The position numbers and the translations under genes are program-made. A model generated the notes under the pieces. It was given only the letters and a program-made list of their open reading frames with translations. It was not told where the DNA came from and ran no database searches. This document shows positions 43,749 to 53,181 of a DNA stretch of 64,000 nucleotides, in pieces. Positions within the stretch are counted from its first letter, which is position 1, and the number at the start of each line of letters is the position of its first letter. The DNA is from Streptomyces canus (GTDB taxonomy: Bacteria; Actinomycetota; Actinomycetes; Streptomycetales; Streptomycetaceae). The stretch covers positions 3,100,001-3,164,000 of the forward strand of contig NZ_JAUSWW010000001.1 in NCBI RefSeq assembly GCF_030815415.1. Reading direction: 5' to 3'.

Positions 43749-45680
43749 TCAGCGGATCGGGCGGTGGACGTTCCCCTTCTCCGAGGCGCCCGGTGTGACG
43801 TCCGCGATCCACGGGCCCTCGCCCGACGGGTCGACGATGCCCTCCTCCAGCCATGCGTAGGTGCCGGACATGACGCCCTTGACGACCTTGCGGTCCAGGT
43901 CGTCGGTGTTGGTCCACAGGCGGCCGAAGAGTTCCTCGACGCGGATGCGGGACTGCCGGCAGAAGGCGTCGGCGAGTTGGTAGGCCTCGCGGCCGTGGTC
44001 CTCGGTGGTGCGCAGGAGTTCGGCGCGTACGCAGACCGCGCTCATCGCGAAGAGTTCCGCGCCGATGTCGACGATCCGGCCGAGGAAGCCCTGCTTGGTC
44101 TCCATGCGGCCCTGCCAGCGGGACATGGCGTAGAAGGTGGAGCGGGCGAGTTTGCGGGCGGTGCGTTCGACGTAGCGGAGATGGACCGAGAGGTCGACCT
44201 CGCGTTTGAATTCGTTGTACGAGTACGGGAGTTGGCCCTGGCCTGCCACCAGTTTCGGCAGCCACTTGGCGTAGAAGGCACCTGCCTGCGCGCCTGCTTT
44301 CGCCTTGTCCGACAGGGACTTCTCCGGGTCGATCAGGTCGCCGGCGACGGAGAGGTGGGCGTCGACCGCCTCGCGGGCGATGAGGAGGTGCATGATCTCC
44401 GTCGAGCCCTCGAAGATGCGGTTGATGCGGAGGTCGCGCAGGACCTGCTCGGCCGGGACCGCGCGTTCGCCGCGGGCCGCCAGGGAGGCCGCCGTCTCGA
44501 AGCCGCGGCCGCCGCGGATCTGGACCAGTTCGTCGGCCATGAGCCACGCCATCTCGGAGGAGAAGAGCTTGGCCAGGGCGCCCTCGATGCGGATGTCGTT
44601 CCGGTCCTCGTCGGCCATCTGGCTGGAAAGGTCCAGTACGGCCTCGAGCGCGAAGGTCGTCGCCGCGATGAAGCTGATCTTCGCGCCCACGGCCTCGTGG
44701 TCGGCGATCGGCTTGCCCCACTGCTCGCGGGCCGCGGACCATTCGCGGGCGATCTTCAGGCACCACTTGCCGGCGGCGACACAGGACGCGGGGAGCGAGA
44801 GGCGGCCGGTGTTGAGGGTGGTCAGCGCGATCTTGAGGCCGGCGCCCTCCGGACCGATGCGGTTCGCCGCCGGGACCCGGACCTGGTGGAAGCGGGTGAC
44901 GCCGTTCTCGATGCCGCGCAGGCCCATGAAGGCGTTGCGGTTCTCGACGGTGATGCCGGGCGAGTCGCTCTCGACGACGAAGGCGGTGATGCCGCCCTTG
45001 TGGCCCTCGCTCTTGGGGACCCGGGCCATCACGACCAGCAGGTCGGCGACCACACCGTTGGTGGTCCACAGCTTCACCCCGTCGAGGACGTACTCGTCCC
45101 CGTCGGGCACCGCGCTCGTGGCGAGCCGGGCCGGGTCGGAGCCGACGTCCGGCTCGGTGAGGAGGAAGGCGCTGATGTCGGTGCGGGCGCACCGGGGCAG
45201 GAAGGTCTCCTTCTGCTCCTGGGTGCCGAACAGCTTCAGCGGCTGGGGGACGCCGATCGACTGGTGGGCGGACAGGAGTACGCCGATCGCGGGACAGGCG
45301 GAGCCCGCGAGGGCCAGGGCCTTGTTGTAGTACACCTGGGTGAGGCCGAGACCGCCGTACTTGGTGTCGATCTTCATGCCGAGGGCGCCGAGCTCCTTGA
45401 GGCCGGCGATGACCTCGTCGGGGATCCGGGCCTCGCGCTCGACGAGGGCGCCGTCCACCTTGCTCTCGCAGAAGTCGCGGAGCCTGGCGAGGAACTCCTC
45501 GCCGCGCCGGGCGTCCTCGTCGGGCGGCATGGGGTGAGGGTGGATGAGGTCGAGCCGGAAGCGGCCGAGGAACAGTTCCTTGGCGAAGCTGGGCTTGCGC
45601 CAGTCCTGTTCCCGGGCCGCTTCGGCCACCTGACGGGCCTCACGTTCGGTCACGACGGGCTTCTGCTGTGGTGCGGACAT
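43749..45680 (-). CDS. Acyl-CoA dehydrogenase family protein (long, VLCAD-like)
   Basis: 643 residues from the ATG at 45680 (GAGGTGG upstream), longer than the usual 380-residue class by a C-terminal extension as in VLCAD/ACAD9-type enzymes. FAD/substrate motifs FLLTEPDVGSD and LWTTNG, and the catalytic Glu region FEGSTEIMHLL. It would oxidise acyl-CoA at the alpha-beta bond, feeding electrons to ETF. Chain specificity cannot be read. It has no visible link to the glycosidase locus beside it. Confidence 0.93.
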   Translation of the reverse strand: MSAPQQKPVVTEREARQVAEAAREQDWRKPSFAKELFLGRFRLDLIHPHPMPPDEDARRGEEFLARLRDFCESKVDGALVEREARIPDEVIAGLKELGALGMKIDTKYGGLGLTQVYYNKALALAGSACPAIGVLLSAHQSIGVPQPLKLFGTQEQKETFLPRCARTDISAFLLTEPDVGSDPARLATSAVPDGDEYVLDGVKLWTTNGVVADLLVVMARVPKSEGHKGGITAFVVESDSPGITVENRNAFMGLRGIENGVTRFHQVRVPAANRIGPEGAGLKIALTTLNTGRLSLPASCVAAGKWCLKIAREWSAAREQWGKPIADHEAVGAKISFIAATTFALEAVLDLSSQMADEDRNDIRIEGALAKLFSSEMAWLMADELVQIRGGRGFETAASLAARGERAVPAEQVLRDLRINRIFEGSTEIMHLLIAREAVDAHLSVAGDLIDPEKSLSDKAKAGAQAGAFYAKWLPKLVAGQGQLPYSYNEFKREVDLSVHLRYVERTARKLARSTFYAMSRWQGRMETKQGFLGRIVDIGAELFAMSAVCVRAELLRTTEDHGREAYQLADAFCRQSRIRVEELFGRLWTNTDDLDRKVVKGVMSGTYAWLEEGIVDPSGEGPWIADVTPGASEKGNVHRPIR

Positions 45681-45713
45681 GAGGGCCACCTCACCGCGAA
45701 TCGGGATCATGGT

Positions 45714-45725
45714 TACCGATCGGTG
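45714..45725. promoter_or_regulatory. Possible operator upstream of the acyl-CoA dehydrogenase gene
   Basis: ACCGATCGGT (45715-45724) is a perfect 10-bp palindrome, with a second CGATCG 6 bases further on, 35-55 bases upstream of the ATG. TACGAT on the minus strand nearby could be a -10. A TetR-type fatty-acid regulator site is possible but unproven. Confidence 0.3.
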
Positions 45726-45783
45726 CTACTCGATCGTATGTACCCGATACCGAGCGTGCCCACCACCCCTGGGACGCGGCCGT

Positions 45784-46593
45784 TCAGCCGATGCTTACGG
45801 AGTACGCCTTGGTGTCAAGGCGTCCGGTGCCCTTGAAGACCTCGGTCCCGGACTCGATGCCGGAGACGTACTTGTCGTTGCCGAGGAGCTTGCGCCGAAC
45901 GAGGGCCTGGGTGAAGTCGTCCAGGTTGAGCGTGGCCTTGGTGGTGTTGGTGCGGCGGACGAAGGAGTACACCTTCCAGCCGATGTCGCCCTGGTAGATG
46001 TCCCACATGGCGCCGCCGAGGCTGACGGATCCGTACTTGCTGCCGAGGGGTCCGGCGCCGCCCTGCCGGTTGAGCCAGATCATGACCTCGTCGGTGGGCT
46101 GGTCCTGCCAGTCCGCGGTGTTCTTGTCGTGCAGCCACAGGTCGTAGGCGACGTTCATGACGCCGGGGTTCGCGCTGACGGTGAACTCCCAGCTGGTCTT
46201 CACCGGCTTGCGGTCGCCGACGCGGATCGGCAGACCGGTGGCGGACTTGTCGACCTTCCAGCCCCAGTGCCAGCCGAGGACGCTGGACGCGTAGGACTTC
46301 ACGTCGTAGTCCTTGCCGGTGCCGCTGTTGGCCAGGCTGTAGTCCGTGCCCCACGAAATGGTCGATCCCGAGCGGGAGTCGTCCCACACGCACTGGGTGC
46401 CGGTGGCCTTCTCCCGGTTCCAGACGTTGTTGTTCACGTAGTACTTGCCGAGCGTGATGGTGTCGAAGTCCGTGCACTTCTTGCTGGACTCGTCCGCCTG
46501 CGCGACGGTCACGCCGACGGCCGCGGCGAGCGCGACCGTGCCGGAGACGAGAGTCTTCGCCTTCTTGGAGAAGCGGGGGCGGCGGTGCGGCAT
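45784..46593 (-). CDS. Secreted GH12 endo-glucanase/xyloglucanase (1)
   Basis: 269 residues from the ATG at 46593, with GAGGA 8 bases upstream. Signal peptide (basic start, hydrophobic 14-31, cleavage near AQA-DE), then a GH12 jelly-roll domain: YYVNNNVWN, the nucleophile Glu169 in TDEVMIWL, and the acid/base Glu251 in GTEVFKG. Two cysteines (40 and 68) probably bridge. Family GH12 enzymes cut beta-1,4-glucan or xyloglucan; the locus suggests xyloglucan. It is divergent from the LacI regulator, and the intergenic operators can control both. Confidence 0.92.
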   Translation of the reverse strand: MPHRRPRFSKKAKTLVSGTVALAAAVGVTVAQADESSKKCTDFDTITLGKYYVNNNVWNREKATGTQCVWDDSRSGSTISWGTDYSLANSGTGKDYDVKSYASSVLGWHWGWKVDKSATGLPIRVGDRKPVKTSWEFTVSANPGVMNVAYDLWLHDKNTADWQDQPTDEVMIWLNRQGGAGPLGSKYGSVSLGGAMWDIYQGDIGWKVYSFVRRTNTTKATLNLDDFTQALVRRKLLGNDKYVSGIESGTEVFKGTGRLDTKAYSVSIG

Positions 46594-46817
46594 GGGGCGG
46601 GTCCTCACGAAGGGGGTGATCGCTTACGTCCCTTCAGTGGGCGCCGGGGCGTCAAAGGTTGCCGTGGAGGGTGACGTGGGCCGCCCCCCAGGCCGATCCG
46701 CCGGCCGGGGTCCCCCGATTCCGTTCCGTGGCCCCCCGCGATCGGCCATGGTAGGGAGGAACCCCACACCCCGGAAGAGCCGCCGGGAGGCCCGAAGGGG
46801 AGCCTGTACCAACTCGA

Positions 46818-46835
46818 TGTCGAAGCGCTTCGACA
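46818..46835. promoter_or_regulatory. LacI-type operator, perfect 18-bp palindrome
   Basis: TGTCGAAGCGCTTCGACA. It lies just upstream of the predicted -35 of the regulator gene and within the 346-base region shared with the divergent GH12 gene. The same core occurs at 46907, 61325 and 61485 and nowhere else that I found. The rest of this intergenic region has no gene. Confidence 0.85.
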
Positions 46836-46840
46836 GCCTA

Positions 46841-46869
46841 TGGACACCCACCCCTGGTGGAGCTACTGT
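46841..46869 (+). promoter_or_regulatory. Predicted promoter of the LacI regulator gene
   Basis: TGGACA (46841-46846), a 17-base spacer and TACTGT (46864-46869). Operators lie on both sides. The bases ACACCCACCCC after the -35 recur in front of the GH3 gene. Confidence 0.55.
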
Positions 46870-46906
46870 CGAACCACCCTCACCCGCCCTTGTTCGTACT
46901 GCGCAC

Positions 46907-46923
46907 TGTCGAAGCGCTTCACA
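46907..46923. promoter_or_regulatory. LacI-type operator, near-palindrome, next to the regulator start
   Basis: TGTCGAAGCGCTTCACA, one base short of the perfect site. It is 17 bases before the ATG of the regulator and downstream of its promoter, the arrangement of autorepression. A half-site TGTCGAA lies at 46867-46873. Confidence 0.82.
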
Positions 46924-46939
46924 AAGCTTGGAGAGCTGG

Positions 46940-47953
46940 ATGGTCACCCTCGCCGAGGTCGCCCAGCACGCCGGAGTCTCGGCGAGCACGGTGAGCTATG
47001 TCCTCAGCGGCAAGCGGTCCATCTCCGGGGCCACCCGGCACCGGGTGGAGCAGAGCATCCGCGAGCTGGGCTACCACCCCAACGCGGGCGCCCGCGCCCT
47101 GGCCAGCAGCAGGTCCAACATCATCGCGCTGATGGTCCCGTTGCGCACCGACATGTACGTGCCGGTGATGATGGAGATCGCCATCGCGGTGGCCACCACG
47201 GCCCGGCTGCACGGCTACGACGTCCTGCTGCTCACCGGCGAGGAGGGCCCCGACGCCGTACGCCGCGTCACCGGCAGCGGGCTCGCCGACGCGATGATCC
47301 TGATGGACGTCGAACTCGACGACGAGCGGCTGCCGTTGCTGCGCGGCACCGACCAGCCCTCCGTCCTCATCGGCCTGCCCGCCGACACCTCGGGACTGAC
47401 CTGCGTCGACCTCGACTTCCGGGCCACCGGCGCCCTGTGCGTCGAGCACCTCGCGATGCTCGGCCACCGCGACATCGCTGTCATCGGCGAGGCCCCGGCA
47501 GTGTACGAACGGCACACCGGCTTCGCCGAGCGCACCCTGGACGGACTCCGCACCCGGGCCCAGGAGTTGGGTGTGCGCCTGCTGCACCGGCCCTGCGAGG
47601 GCGGCTACGACGCGATGGCCGTGACGCTCGCCCGCATCCTCGACGAGCGTCCGGGCACCACGGGCTTCGTCGTGCAGAACGAGTCGGCCGTCGAGCCGCT
47701 GCTCGCCCTGCTGCGCCAGCAGGGCCGTGCCGTGCCCGAGGACGTGTCCGTCGTCGCGGTCTGCCCCGACCAGGTCGCCACCCAGGCCTCGGTACGGCTC
47801 ACCTCGGTCGCCATCCCCGCACAGGACATGGGCCGGCACGCCGTGGAACGTCTGGTGGCCAAGCTGGAAGGCCGTGGCAAGGACGAAGTCGTGCTCATCG
47901 CACCCGAGTTGACCGTCCGCGCGAGCACGGGACCCGCGCCGTCGGCGCTTTGA
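46940..47953 (+). CDS. LacI family transcriptional regulator of the xyloglucan locus
   Basis: 337 residues from the ATG at 46940, with GGAG close upstream. N-terminal helix-turn-helix (VTLAEVAQHAGVSASTVSYV), hinge helix (ALASSRS), then the periplasmic-binding-protein-like sensor domain. It most likely represses by binding the palindromes with core GAAGCGCTTC here and at 61325/61485, and is released by a xyloglucan-derived sugar; both are inference from position. It lies between GH12 and GH31 genes. Confidence 0.93.
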   Translation: MVTLAEVAQHAGVSASTVSYVLSGKRSISGATRHRVEQSIRELGYHPNAGARALASSRSNIIALMVPLRTDMYVPVMMEIAIAVATTARLHGYDVLLLTGEEGPDAVRRVTGSGLADAMILMDVELDDERLPLLRGTDQPSVLIGLPADTSGLTCVDLDFRATGALCVEHLAMLGHRDIAVIGEAPAVYERHTGFAERTLDGLRTRAQELGVRLLHRPCEGGYDAMAVTLARILDERPGTTGFVVQNESAVEPLLALLRQQGRAVPEDVSVVAVCPDQVATQASVRLTSVAIPAQDMGRHAVERLVAKLEGRGKDEVVLIAPELTVRASTGPAPSAL

Positions 47954-48040
47954 CGAACCTCTCTGTTCCTCCGCACCGAGCAGCCCGAGCAGCCCCGCTG
48001 GGGCACCACCTGTCTCCACTCGCCTCCAGGAGCACCCCTC

Positions 48041-50089
48041 GTGACTCAGCCTGCCGAAAATCAGCCCCAGCAGGGCGCTGTCAGTCTCGCGCAGTCGTCT
48101 CCCACCATCGGCACGTTCCGTGAGCGGGACGGTGGCCTGGAGTGGAGCGGCCGCCAGGAGACGCTCCGCATCGAGCCGTGGGGTCCGGACGCGGTCCGGG
48201 TCCGGTCGCGGCTCGGTGGTCCGATCCTCGAGGGGCTGCCGGGTGCGTTGCTGGAGAGCCCGCCCGCCACCTCGTCCACGATCAAGATCGAGGGCGGCCG
48301 GGGCCAGTTGACGGTGGGCACGCTCACCGTGGAGGTCGACGCCGAGGGCCTGGTCCGCTTCCTTCGCACCGAGGACTCCGCCGAGCTTCTCGCCGAGGCC
48401 CGCGCCCACTTCTGGTGGCCCGGCTCCCGCCTCTACACCGCCGTCGGCAACGGCCACCACCGGCTGGAGCAGCGCTTCGCCGCGTACGACGACGAGAAGC
48501 TGTACGGCCTCGGCCAGCATCAGCACGGCAGGCTCGACCAGAAGGGCCTGGTCCTCGACCTGGTGCAGCGCAACGCCGAGGTCGGCATCCCGGTGCTGAG
48601 CTCCAGCCGCGGCTACACCCTGCTGTGGAACAACCCGGCGATCGGCCGGGTCGAGCTCGCGCACAACGGCACCCGCTGGGTCGCCGACTCGGCCCGTCAG
48701 ATCGACTACTGGATCACGGCGGGCGCCCCGGCCGACGGTCAGCGCCGCTACTCCGCGGTGACGGGCCGCACCCCGATGATGCCGGAGTGGGCGGCGGGCT
48801 TCTGGCAGTGCAAGCTGCGCTACCGCACCCAGGACGAACTCCTGGCCGTGGCGCGGGAGTACAAGCGCCGTGGCCTGCCCATCTCCGCGATCGTCTGCGA
48901 CTTCTTCCACTGGACCCACCTGGGCGACTGGAAGTTCGACCTGAGCGAGTGGCCCGACCCGGGCGCCATGGTGCGGGAGCTGGAGGAGCTCGGCATCAAA
49001 CTCGTCGTCTCCGTCTGGCCGTCGGTGTCTCCGCTGAGCGAGAACCACCAGCTCATGGAGCAGCGCGGCTACTTCATCGGCACCCAGTACGGGCCGATGG
49101 CGCACGCCGACTGGCCGGACAAGGAGGTCGCCTCCACGGTCCAGGTCGCGTTCTACGACGCCACGAACCCCGAGGCCCGCGACTTCATGTGGTCGCGCGT
49201 CCGCGACAACTACCTGATCCCGTACGGCATCACGGCCTTCTGGCTGGACGCCTGCGAGCCGGAGCTGAAGCCGGGCTTCTCGGAGAACCTGCGCTACTGG
49301 GCGGGCCCGGGCCTGGAGGTCGGCAACAGTTACCCGGCGGAGAACGCCCGCACCTTCCACGAGGGCCTGACGGCCGAGGGCGAGGAGGTCATCACCCTCA
49401 ACCGCTCGGCGTGGGCGGGCAGTCAGCGCTACGGCGCCGCCCTGTGGTCCGGCGACATCGGCACCGACTTCCCGACCCTGCGCCGCCAGATCGCGGCCGG
49501 CCTCAACACCGCGCTCTCCGGCATCCCTTGGTGGAACACCGACATCGGCGGCTTCCACGGCGGCGATCCGGACGACGAGGCGTACCGCGAGGTCATGGTC
49601 CGCTGGTTCCAGTTCGGCGCCCTGTCGCCGCTGATGCGCCTGCACGGCTTCCGCGACCCGGGCATGCCGCTGGGCCCGGAGATGACCGGCGGTCCGAACG
49701 AGGTGTGGTCGTACGGCGAGGAGGCCGGCGCCATCCTGGAGCGGTATCTGCGGCTGCGCGAGCGTCTGAAGCCGTATGTCCTCCAGGTCATGCGGGAAGC
49801 CCATGAGGAAGGCCTGCCGCCCATGCGGCCGCTGTTCCTGGAGTTCCCCGAGGACCACGCGACCTGGTCCGTCGACGACGCGTATCTCTTCGGCGGCGAG
49901 CTGCTGGTGGCTCCGGTGCTGACGGCGGGCGCGACGGCCCGCACGACCTATCTCCCGGCGGGCGCGACCTGGACGGACGCGTGGACCGGTGAGACGTACG
50001 AGGGCGGCACGACCGTGACGGTCGACGCCCCGCTGGACCGTATCCCGCTGTTCCTGCGGGACGGGGCGCGCCTGCCCGTAGCGGAGTAG
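48041..50089 (+). CDS. GH31 family alpha-xylosidase (probable)
   Basis: 682 residues, GTG start after AGGAG, no signal peptide, so cytosolic. N-terminal beta-sandwich, catalytic barrel with the nucleophile Asp403 in FWLDACEPE and acid/base Asp472 in WSGDIGTDF, C-terminal beta domains (LLVAPVL, LPAGATW). GH31 includes alpha-glucosidases and alpha-xylosidases; the FWLDACEPE form and the neighbouring GH74/GH12 genes favour removal of alpha-1,6-xylose from xyloglucan oligosaccharides. It lies 87 bases after the regulator on the same strand and may share its transcript. Two hairpins follow. Confidence 0.9.
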   Translation: MTQPAENQPQQGAVSLAQSSPTIGTFRERDGGLEWSGRQETLRIEPWGPDAVRVRSRLGGPILEGLPGALLESPPATSSTIKIEGGRGQLTVGTLTVEVDAEGLVRFLRTEDSAELLAEARAHFWWPGSRLYTAVGNGHHRLEQRFAAYDDEKLYGLGQHQHGRLDQKGLVLDLVQRNAEVGIPVLSSSRGYTLLWNNPAIGRVELAHNGTRWVADSARQIDYWITAGAPADGQRRYSAVTGRTPMMPEWAAGFWQCKLRYRTQDELLAVAREYKRRGLPISAIVCDFFHWTHLGDWKFDLSEWPDPGAMVRELEELGIKLVVSVWPSVSPLSENHQLMEQRGYFIGTQYGPMAHADWPDKEVASTVQVAFYDATNPEARDFMWSRVRDNYLIPYGITAFWLDACEPELKPGFSENLRYWAGPGLEVGNSYPAENARTFHEGLTAEGEEVITLNRSAWAGSQRYGAALWSGDIGTDFPTLRRQIAAGLNTALSGIPWWNTDIGGFHGGDPDDEAYREVMVRWFQFGALSPLMRLHGFRDPGMPLGPEMTGGPNEVWSYGEEAGAILERYLRLRERLKPYVLQVMREAHEEGLPPMRPLFLEFPEDHATWSVDDAYLFGGELLVAPVLTAGATARTTYLPAGATWTDAWTGETYEGGTTVTVDAPLDRIPLFLRDGARLPVAE

Positions 50090-50097
50090 ACGCGCCG

Positions 50098-50134
50098 GTG
50101 CGGCCGGTCCCCATAGGGGAGGGACCGGCCGCAC
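50098..50134 (+). terminator. Stem-loop after GH31
   Basis: GTGCGGCCGGTCCC and GGGACCGGCCGCAC form a perfect 14-bp stem with a 9-nt loop, starting 8 bases after the stop. Confidence 0.88.
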
Positions 50135-50164
50135 ACGCGTGTCAGCGGGTGGGTGCCGACGAGG

Positions 50165-50205
50165 GGGGTGGGGTATTGCACGGGCCCCATGCAATACCCC
50201 ACCCC
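50165..50205 (-). terminator. Stem-loop at the end of the leftward glycosidase operon
   Basis: GGGGTGGGGTATTGCA and TGCAATACCCCACCCC form a perfect 16-bp stem with a 9-nt loop, 6 bases after the stop of the GH12 gene. Together with the hairpin at 50098 it separates convergent units. Confidence 0.9.
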
Positions 50206-50211
50206 GCCCGG

Positions 50212-50925
50212 TCAACTGCTGCTGACCGTCATGTTGTTGGTCGTGAAGTTCAGCCCGCCGGACGAGGACGTGATCTCGTAGCCGAACTGCACGTCACCGA
50301 TGGTCTCGTTGCCGAACCAGCCCTTGGTGTCCTTGATCCACTTCAGGATCGGCAGGACGTTGACGGTGCCGGAGGTGGAGTCGGAGGTGCGCAGGAACGA
50401 GAAGACCTCGTTGGCGCCGTTGCTGCCCTTGTAGACGGTCCAGGTGTGGCCGCCGAGGGTGACGTTGCCCTGCGAGGTGCCCAACGGGCCGACGGCTCCG
50501 TTGTAGTTGACCCAGAGCATGATCTCGTAGTCGTAGTCCGTGTCCCAGATGTCGTACGACGTGTTGTACGCGCCGGACGACGGGACCGTGACGTTGTAGC
50601 TGCTGGAGAGCGAGCCGAGGGAGGTGATCGTCTTGTTGATCACCTTCTTGGAGTTGGGGTAGGACTTGATGCCGCCGGTGTTGGGGTGATCGGCCCAGAC
50701 GCCCCAGTTGGTGCCGGAGTTGGCCCAGATGCACTGGCTGCCGGCGCCGGAGCCCCAGATGTTGTTGTAGAGCGTGTAGCCGTTCAGGCTGGTGTTGCCC
50801 CACTGGTCGCAGGAGTTCCAGACGGCGGCCGAGGCGGGGGCGGAGGCGAGGCCGACGGTGGCGCCGAGGGCCATCGCCGGGGCCAGAATCGCCATGGTGA
50901 TCTTGCGCAGTGTGCTCTTTGCCAT
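50212..50925 (-). CDS. Secreted GH12 endo-glucanase/xyloglucanase (2)
   Basis: 237 residues from the ATG at 50925 (AAAGGGA upstream). Signal peptide with cleavage near ASA-AV (residue 33), GH12 domain with YTLYNNIWG, nucleophile Glu134 in YEIMLWV and acid/base Glu217 in GYEITSS. Cysteines 39 and 65 probably form the family disulfide. It lacks a carbohydrate-binding module. It is the last gene of the leftward unit, 39 bases after GH95. It differs clearly from the first GH12, so the two may differ in preference for side chains. Confidence 0.93.
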   Translation of the reverse strand: MAKSTLRKITMAILAPAMALGATVGLASAPASAAVWNSCDQWGNTSLNGYTLYNNIWGSGAGSQCIWANSGTNWGVWADHPNTGGIKSYPNSKKVINKTITSLGSLSSSYNVTVPSSGAYNTSYDIWDTDYDYEIMLWVNYNGAVGPLGTSQGNVTLGGHTWTVYKGSNGANEVFSFLRTSDSTSGTVNVLPILKWIKDTKGWFGNETIGDVQFGYEITSSSGGLNFTTNNMTVSSS

Positions 50926-50964
50926 GGTGTCCCTTTCCATGGGTGGGGGGAAATGCGGGGGTGG

Positions 50965-53181
50965 TTACCACGCCCCAAGCGGGAGGACGTGGTCTTCTCC
51001 GGCGACGAGGTCGAGCGGCCGCGCGCCGGTGGAAGTCCGGATCTCGATGCGGTGGGTACGGGTGGGGCGTAGCACCGCGGTGGCTTCTTGCGGGGACCAG
51101 CTGAGGTCGAGCTCCGCGCCGAACCGGGTGCGGACGCCCTTGAGTCGGCCTGACGGGTACGCCGCCGGGAGAGCCGGCAGCAGGACCAGCCGGTCCGGCG
51201 TGGACTGCACGAGCATCTCGAGGAGCACGGCCGGGAGGGTGTGTGCGGCGTCCGCGTTGTAGACGTCGCGGTTCGGGTAGTGCGCGCTCATCAGGGAGGT
51301 GTGGAAGAAGTCGCCCTTGAGCACCTGCCCGAGGGCGTGCGCGACCCGTTCGCCGTCGCGCAGCCGGGCGGCGACGAGCGCGTGGTGGAGGTGGCCGTGG
51401 GCCGAGTCGTTCTCGGCGCCCCGGAGTTCGAGCGCGCGGTACGCGGCCGCGGCGAGGTCGGGGGCGTCGTACGGGGTGATCTCGTCGAGCGGCCAGACGC
51501 CGTAGAGGTGGCTGAGATGGCGGTGGTCGTAGGTGTCGTCGAGGCCGGGCCAGGCCCATTCGGCGAGGGCGCCGTCGTCGTTGATCCGGTGGGGCGGGAG
51601 CCGGTCGGCGAGGGCTCGCCAGCGCTCTGCCGACTCGGGGTGGTAGTCGGCCGCCGTGTGCAGGGCGTGCCGGGCGGCCGAGAGGTCCATGGCCGCGTTG
51701 ATCGCGCCCCAACTGCCGTTGCCGGGCCGGTTCTCGGGCGAGTAGGAGGGGACGACGACGAGGTTCCCGTCGGTGTCGGTGCGGGTGAGGAAGTCCTCGT
51801 AGAACAGGGCGACTTCGGCGAGCGCGGCGGCGGTGCGCGGGTCGCGCTCACCGCGGGTCTCGTCGTGGTCGACGAGCGGCTTGAGCAGCCAGTCGGCGCC
51901 GGCCGTCCACAGGTGCAGCGGGTATTCGCGGCTGAAGTGGTACGTCAGCCCGGACTCGCCGTCGCTGTGCGGCGGGGCGACGACCCCGCGGGCGCCGAAG
52001 ACGGCGCGGGCGTTGTCCCGCCAGTCGTCGAGCTGGCCATGGATCAGGGAGGCGAGGGCTTCGGTGACTTCGGGCAGCGCGGCGGCCGCCGCGGACGCGG
52101 TCTGGAGGTTGACGTTGGCGTCGTTGGTGAACGCTCCCGACCAGGCGGTGTCCCAGTCGCCGGTCCACAGGCCGGTCAGACGGGGCGGGAAGAGGCCACT
52201 GGCGGAGAGCAGGTGGTAGCGGCCGGCGGCGAAGAGGCGTTCCAGGAGGGCGGGGCTCTCGGTGCGGTCGAGCAACTCCGAGCCGGGCAGGGCGCGTTCG
52301 TCGGGCTCCGCGCCGAGGTCGAGGGTGACGCGTGCGTAGGCGGTGCGGTGGAGAGCGGTGTGGCGGTCGAGGAGGAGGGTGTACGAGTCCCCTTCGTGCG
52401 CCGCGAGTTCACGGAGGGCGCGTGCCTGCTCCAGTACGTCGAGCTCGCCGGTGTGCCGCAGTACGCGGGTCAGCAGCAGCACGGACTGGGCTCCGGCGAT
52501 CCGCAGACCGGGGGGTGTGAGGGTGGTGGTGCCGCCCGTGACGAGGACCAGGGTGACGCCGGTGCAGGCGCGGTCGCTGCCGGGGTAGCGGGCGCGCAGG
52601 GTGAGCAGGGCGCCGTCGGGGGTGAGGACGGCGCCGTGGCCCACCCCGAGGTCCTTCGGGGCGCCGGGGAGCCGGTGGTCCAGGGAGATGTCGAGCTCGG
52701 CCGCCAGGACCCGCTGGACGATGACGTCGTCGGCGCGGGAGACGAAGACCCGGCTGTCCCAGCCCTCGTACGCGCTGTGGACGACACCGGTGGCGAAGTC
52801 GACGCAACGTCTGTGTCCGCGCGCGCCGCCGTTCGCTCGGCGCAGCCGTACCTGGAAGGCGGGGTGGAAGGGCTGCACCCACTGGAGGTCCCGTCCGTCC
52901 GTGAAGCTCTCCGCGGCGTCCGGCTCTCCGGCGAGCAACCGGTCCTGGAGTGCGGGCAGTCCGGCGGCGAGCTCGGGCGGGCGGGCCTGTTCGGCGCCGT
53001 TGGGACGGACGAGGGTGTGATGGGTGACGACGACCTGCTCGTCGTTCGGTTCGCCGAACACGAGGGCGCCGTGATGGCCGTTCCCACTCAGGAAGCCGTC
53101 CTCCCAGCGGGTGGCGGGACGGGGCTCCCAGGTGCCGTGCACGATGCCGGTGTCGGCGTCCGCATTCGCGTTCACGTTCAC
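50965..53181 (-). CDS. GH95 family alpha-L-fucosidase (probable)
   Basis: 738 residues, no signal peptide. N-terminal domain with WEDGFLSGNGHHGALVFG, then the (alpha/alpha)6 barrel with NDANVNLQ (catalytic Asn region), PSYSPEN and HRHLSHLYGVWP, all GH95 hallmarks. GH95 enzymes remove alpha-1,2-L-fucose with inversion; some act on L-galactose. In this locus the substrate is probably the terminal fucose of fucosylated xyloglucan. The GTG overlaps the GH42 stop by 4 nt. Confidence 0.9.
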   Translation of the reverse strand: MNVNANADADTGIVHGTWEPRPATRWEDGFLSGNGHHGALVFGEPNDEQVVVTHHTLVRPNGAEQARPPELAAGLPALQDRLLAGEPDAAESFTDGRDLQWVQPFHPAFQVRLRRANGGARGHRRCVDFATGVVHSAYEGWDSRVFVSRADDVIVQRVLAAELDISLDHRLPGAPKDLGVGHGAVLTPDGALLTLRARYPGSDRACTGVTLVLVTGGTTTLTPPGLRIAGAQSVLLLTRVLRHTGELDVLEQARALRELAAHEGDSYTLLLDRHTALHRTAYARVTLDLGAEPDERALPGSELLDRTESPALLERLFAAGRYHLLSASGLFPPRLTGLWTGDWDTAWSGAFTNDANVNLQTASAAAAALPEVTEALASLIHGQLDDWRDNARAVFGARGVVAPPHSDGESGLTYHFSREYPLHLWTAGADWLLKPLVDHDETRGERDPRTAAALAEVALFYEDFLTRTDTDGNLVVVPSYSPENRPGNGSWGAINAAMDLSAARHALHTAADYHPESAERWRALADRLPPHRINDDGALAEWAWPGLDDTYDHRHLSHLYGVWPLDEITPYDAPDLAAAAYRALELRGAENDSAHGHLHHALVAARLRDGERVAHALGQVLKGDFFHTSLMSAHYPNRDVYNADAAHTLPAVLLEMLVQSTPDRLVLLPALPAAYPSGRLKGVRTRFGAELDLSWSPQEATAVLRPTRTHRIEIRTSTGARPLDLVAGEDHVLPLGAW

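Noticed and set aside
43507..43860. Plus-strand ORF across the dxr palindrome and terminator
   Set aside because: It overlaps inverted-repeat DNA and the end of the acyl-CoA dehydrogenase gene antisense; no coding features.
46919..50215. 1098-codon minus-strand open frame spanning regulator and GH31
   Set aside because: It runs antisense across two well-supported genes, the intervening spacer and operator-near sequence; a shadow of GC-rich codons.
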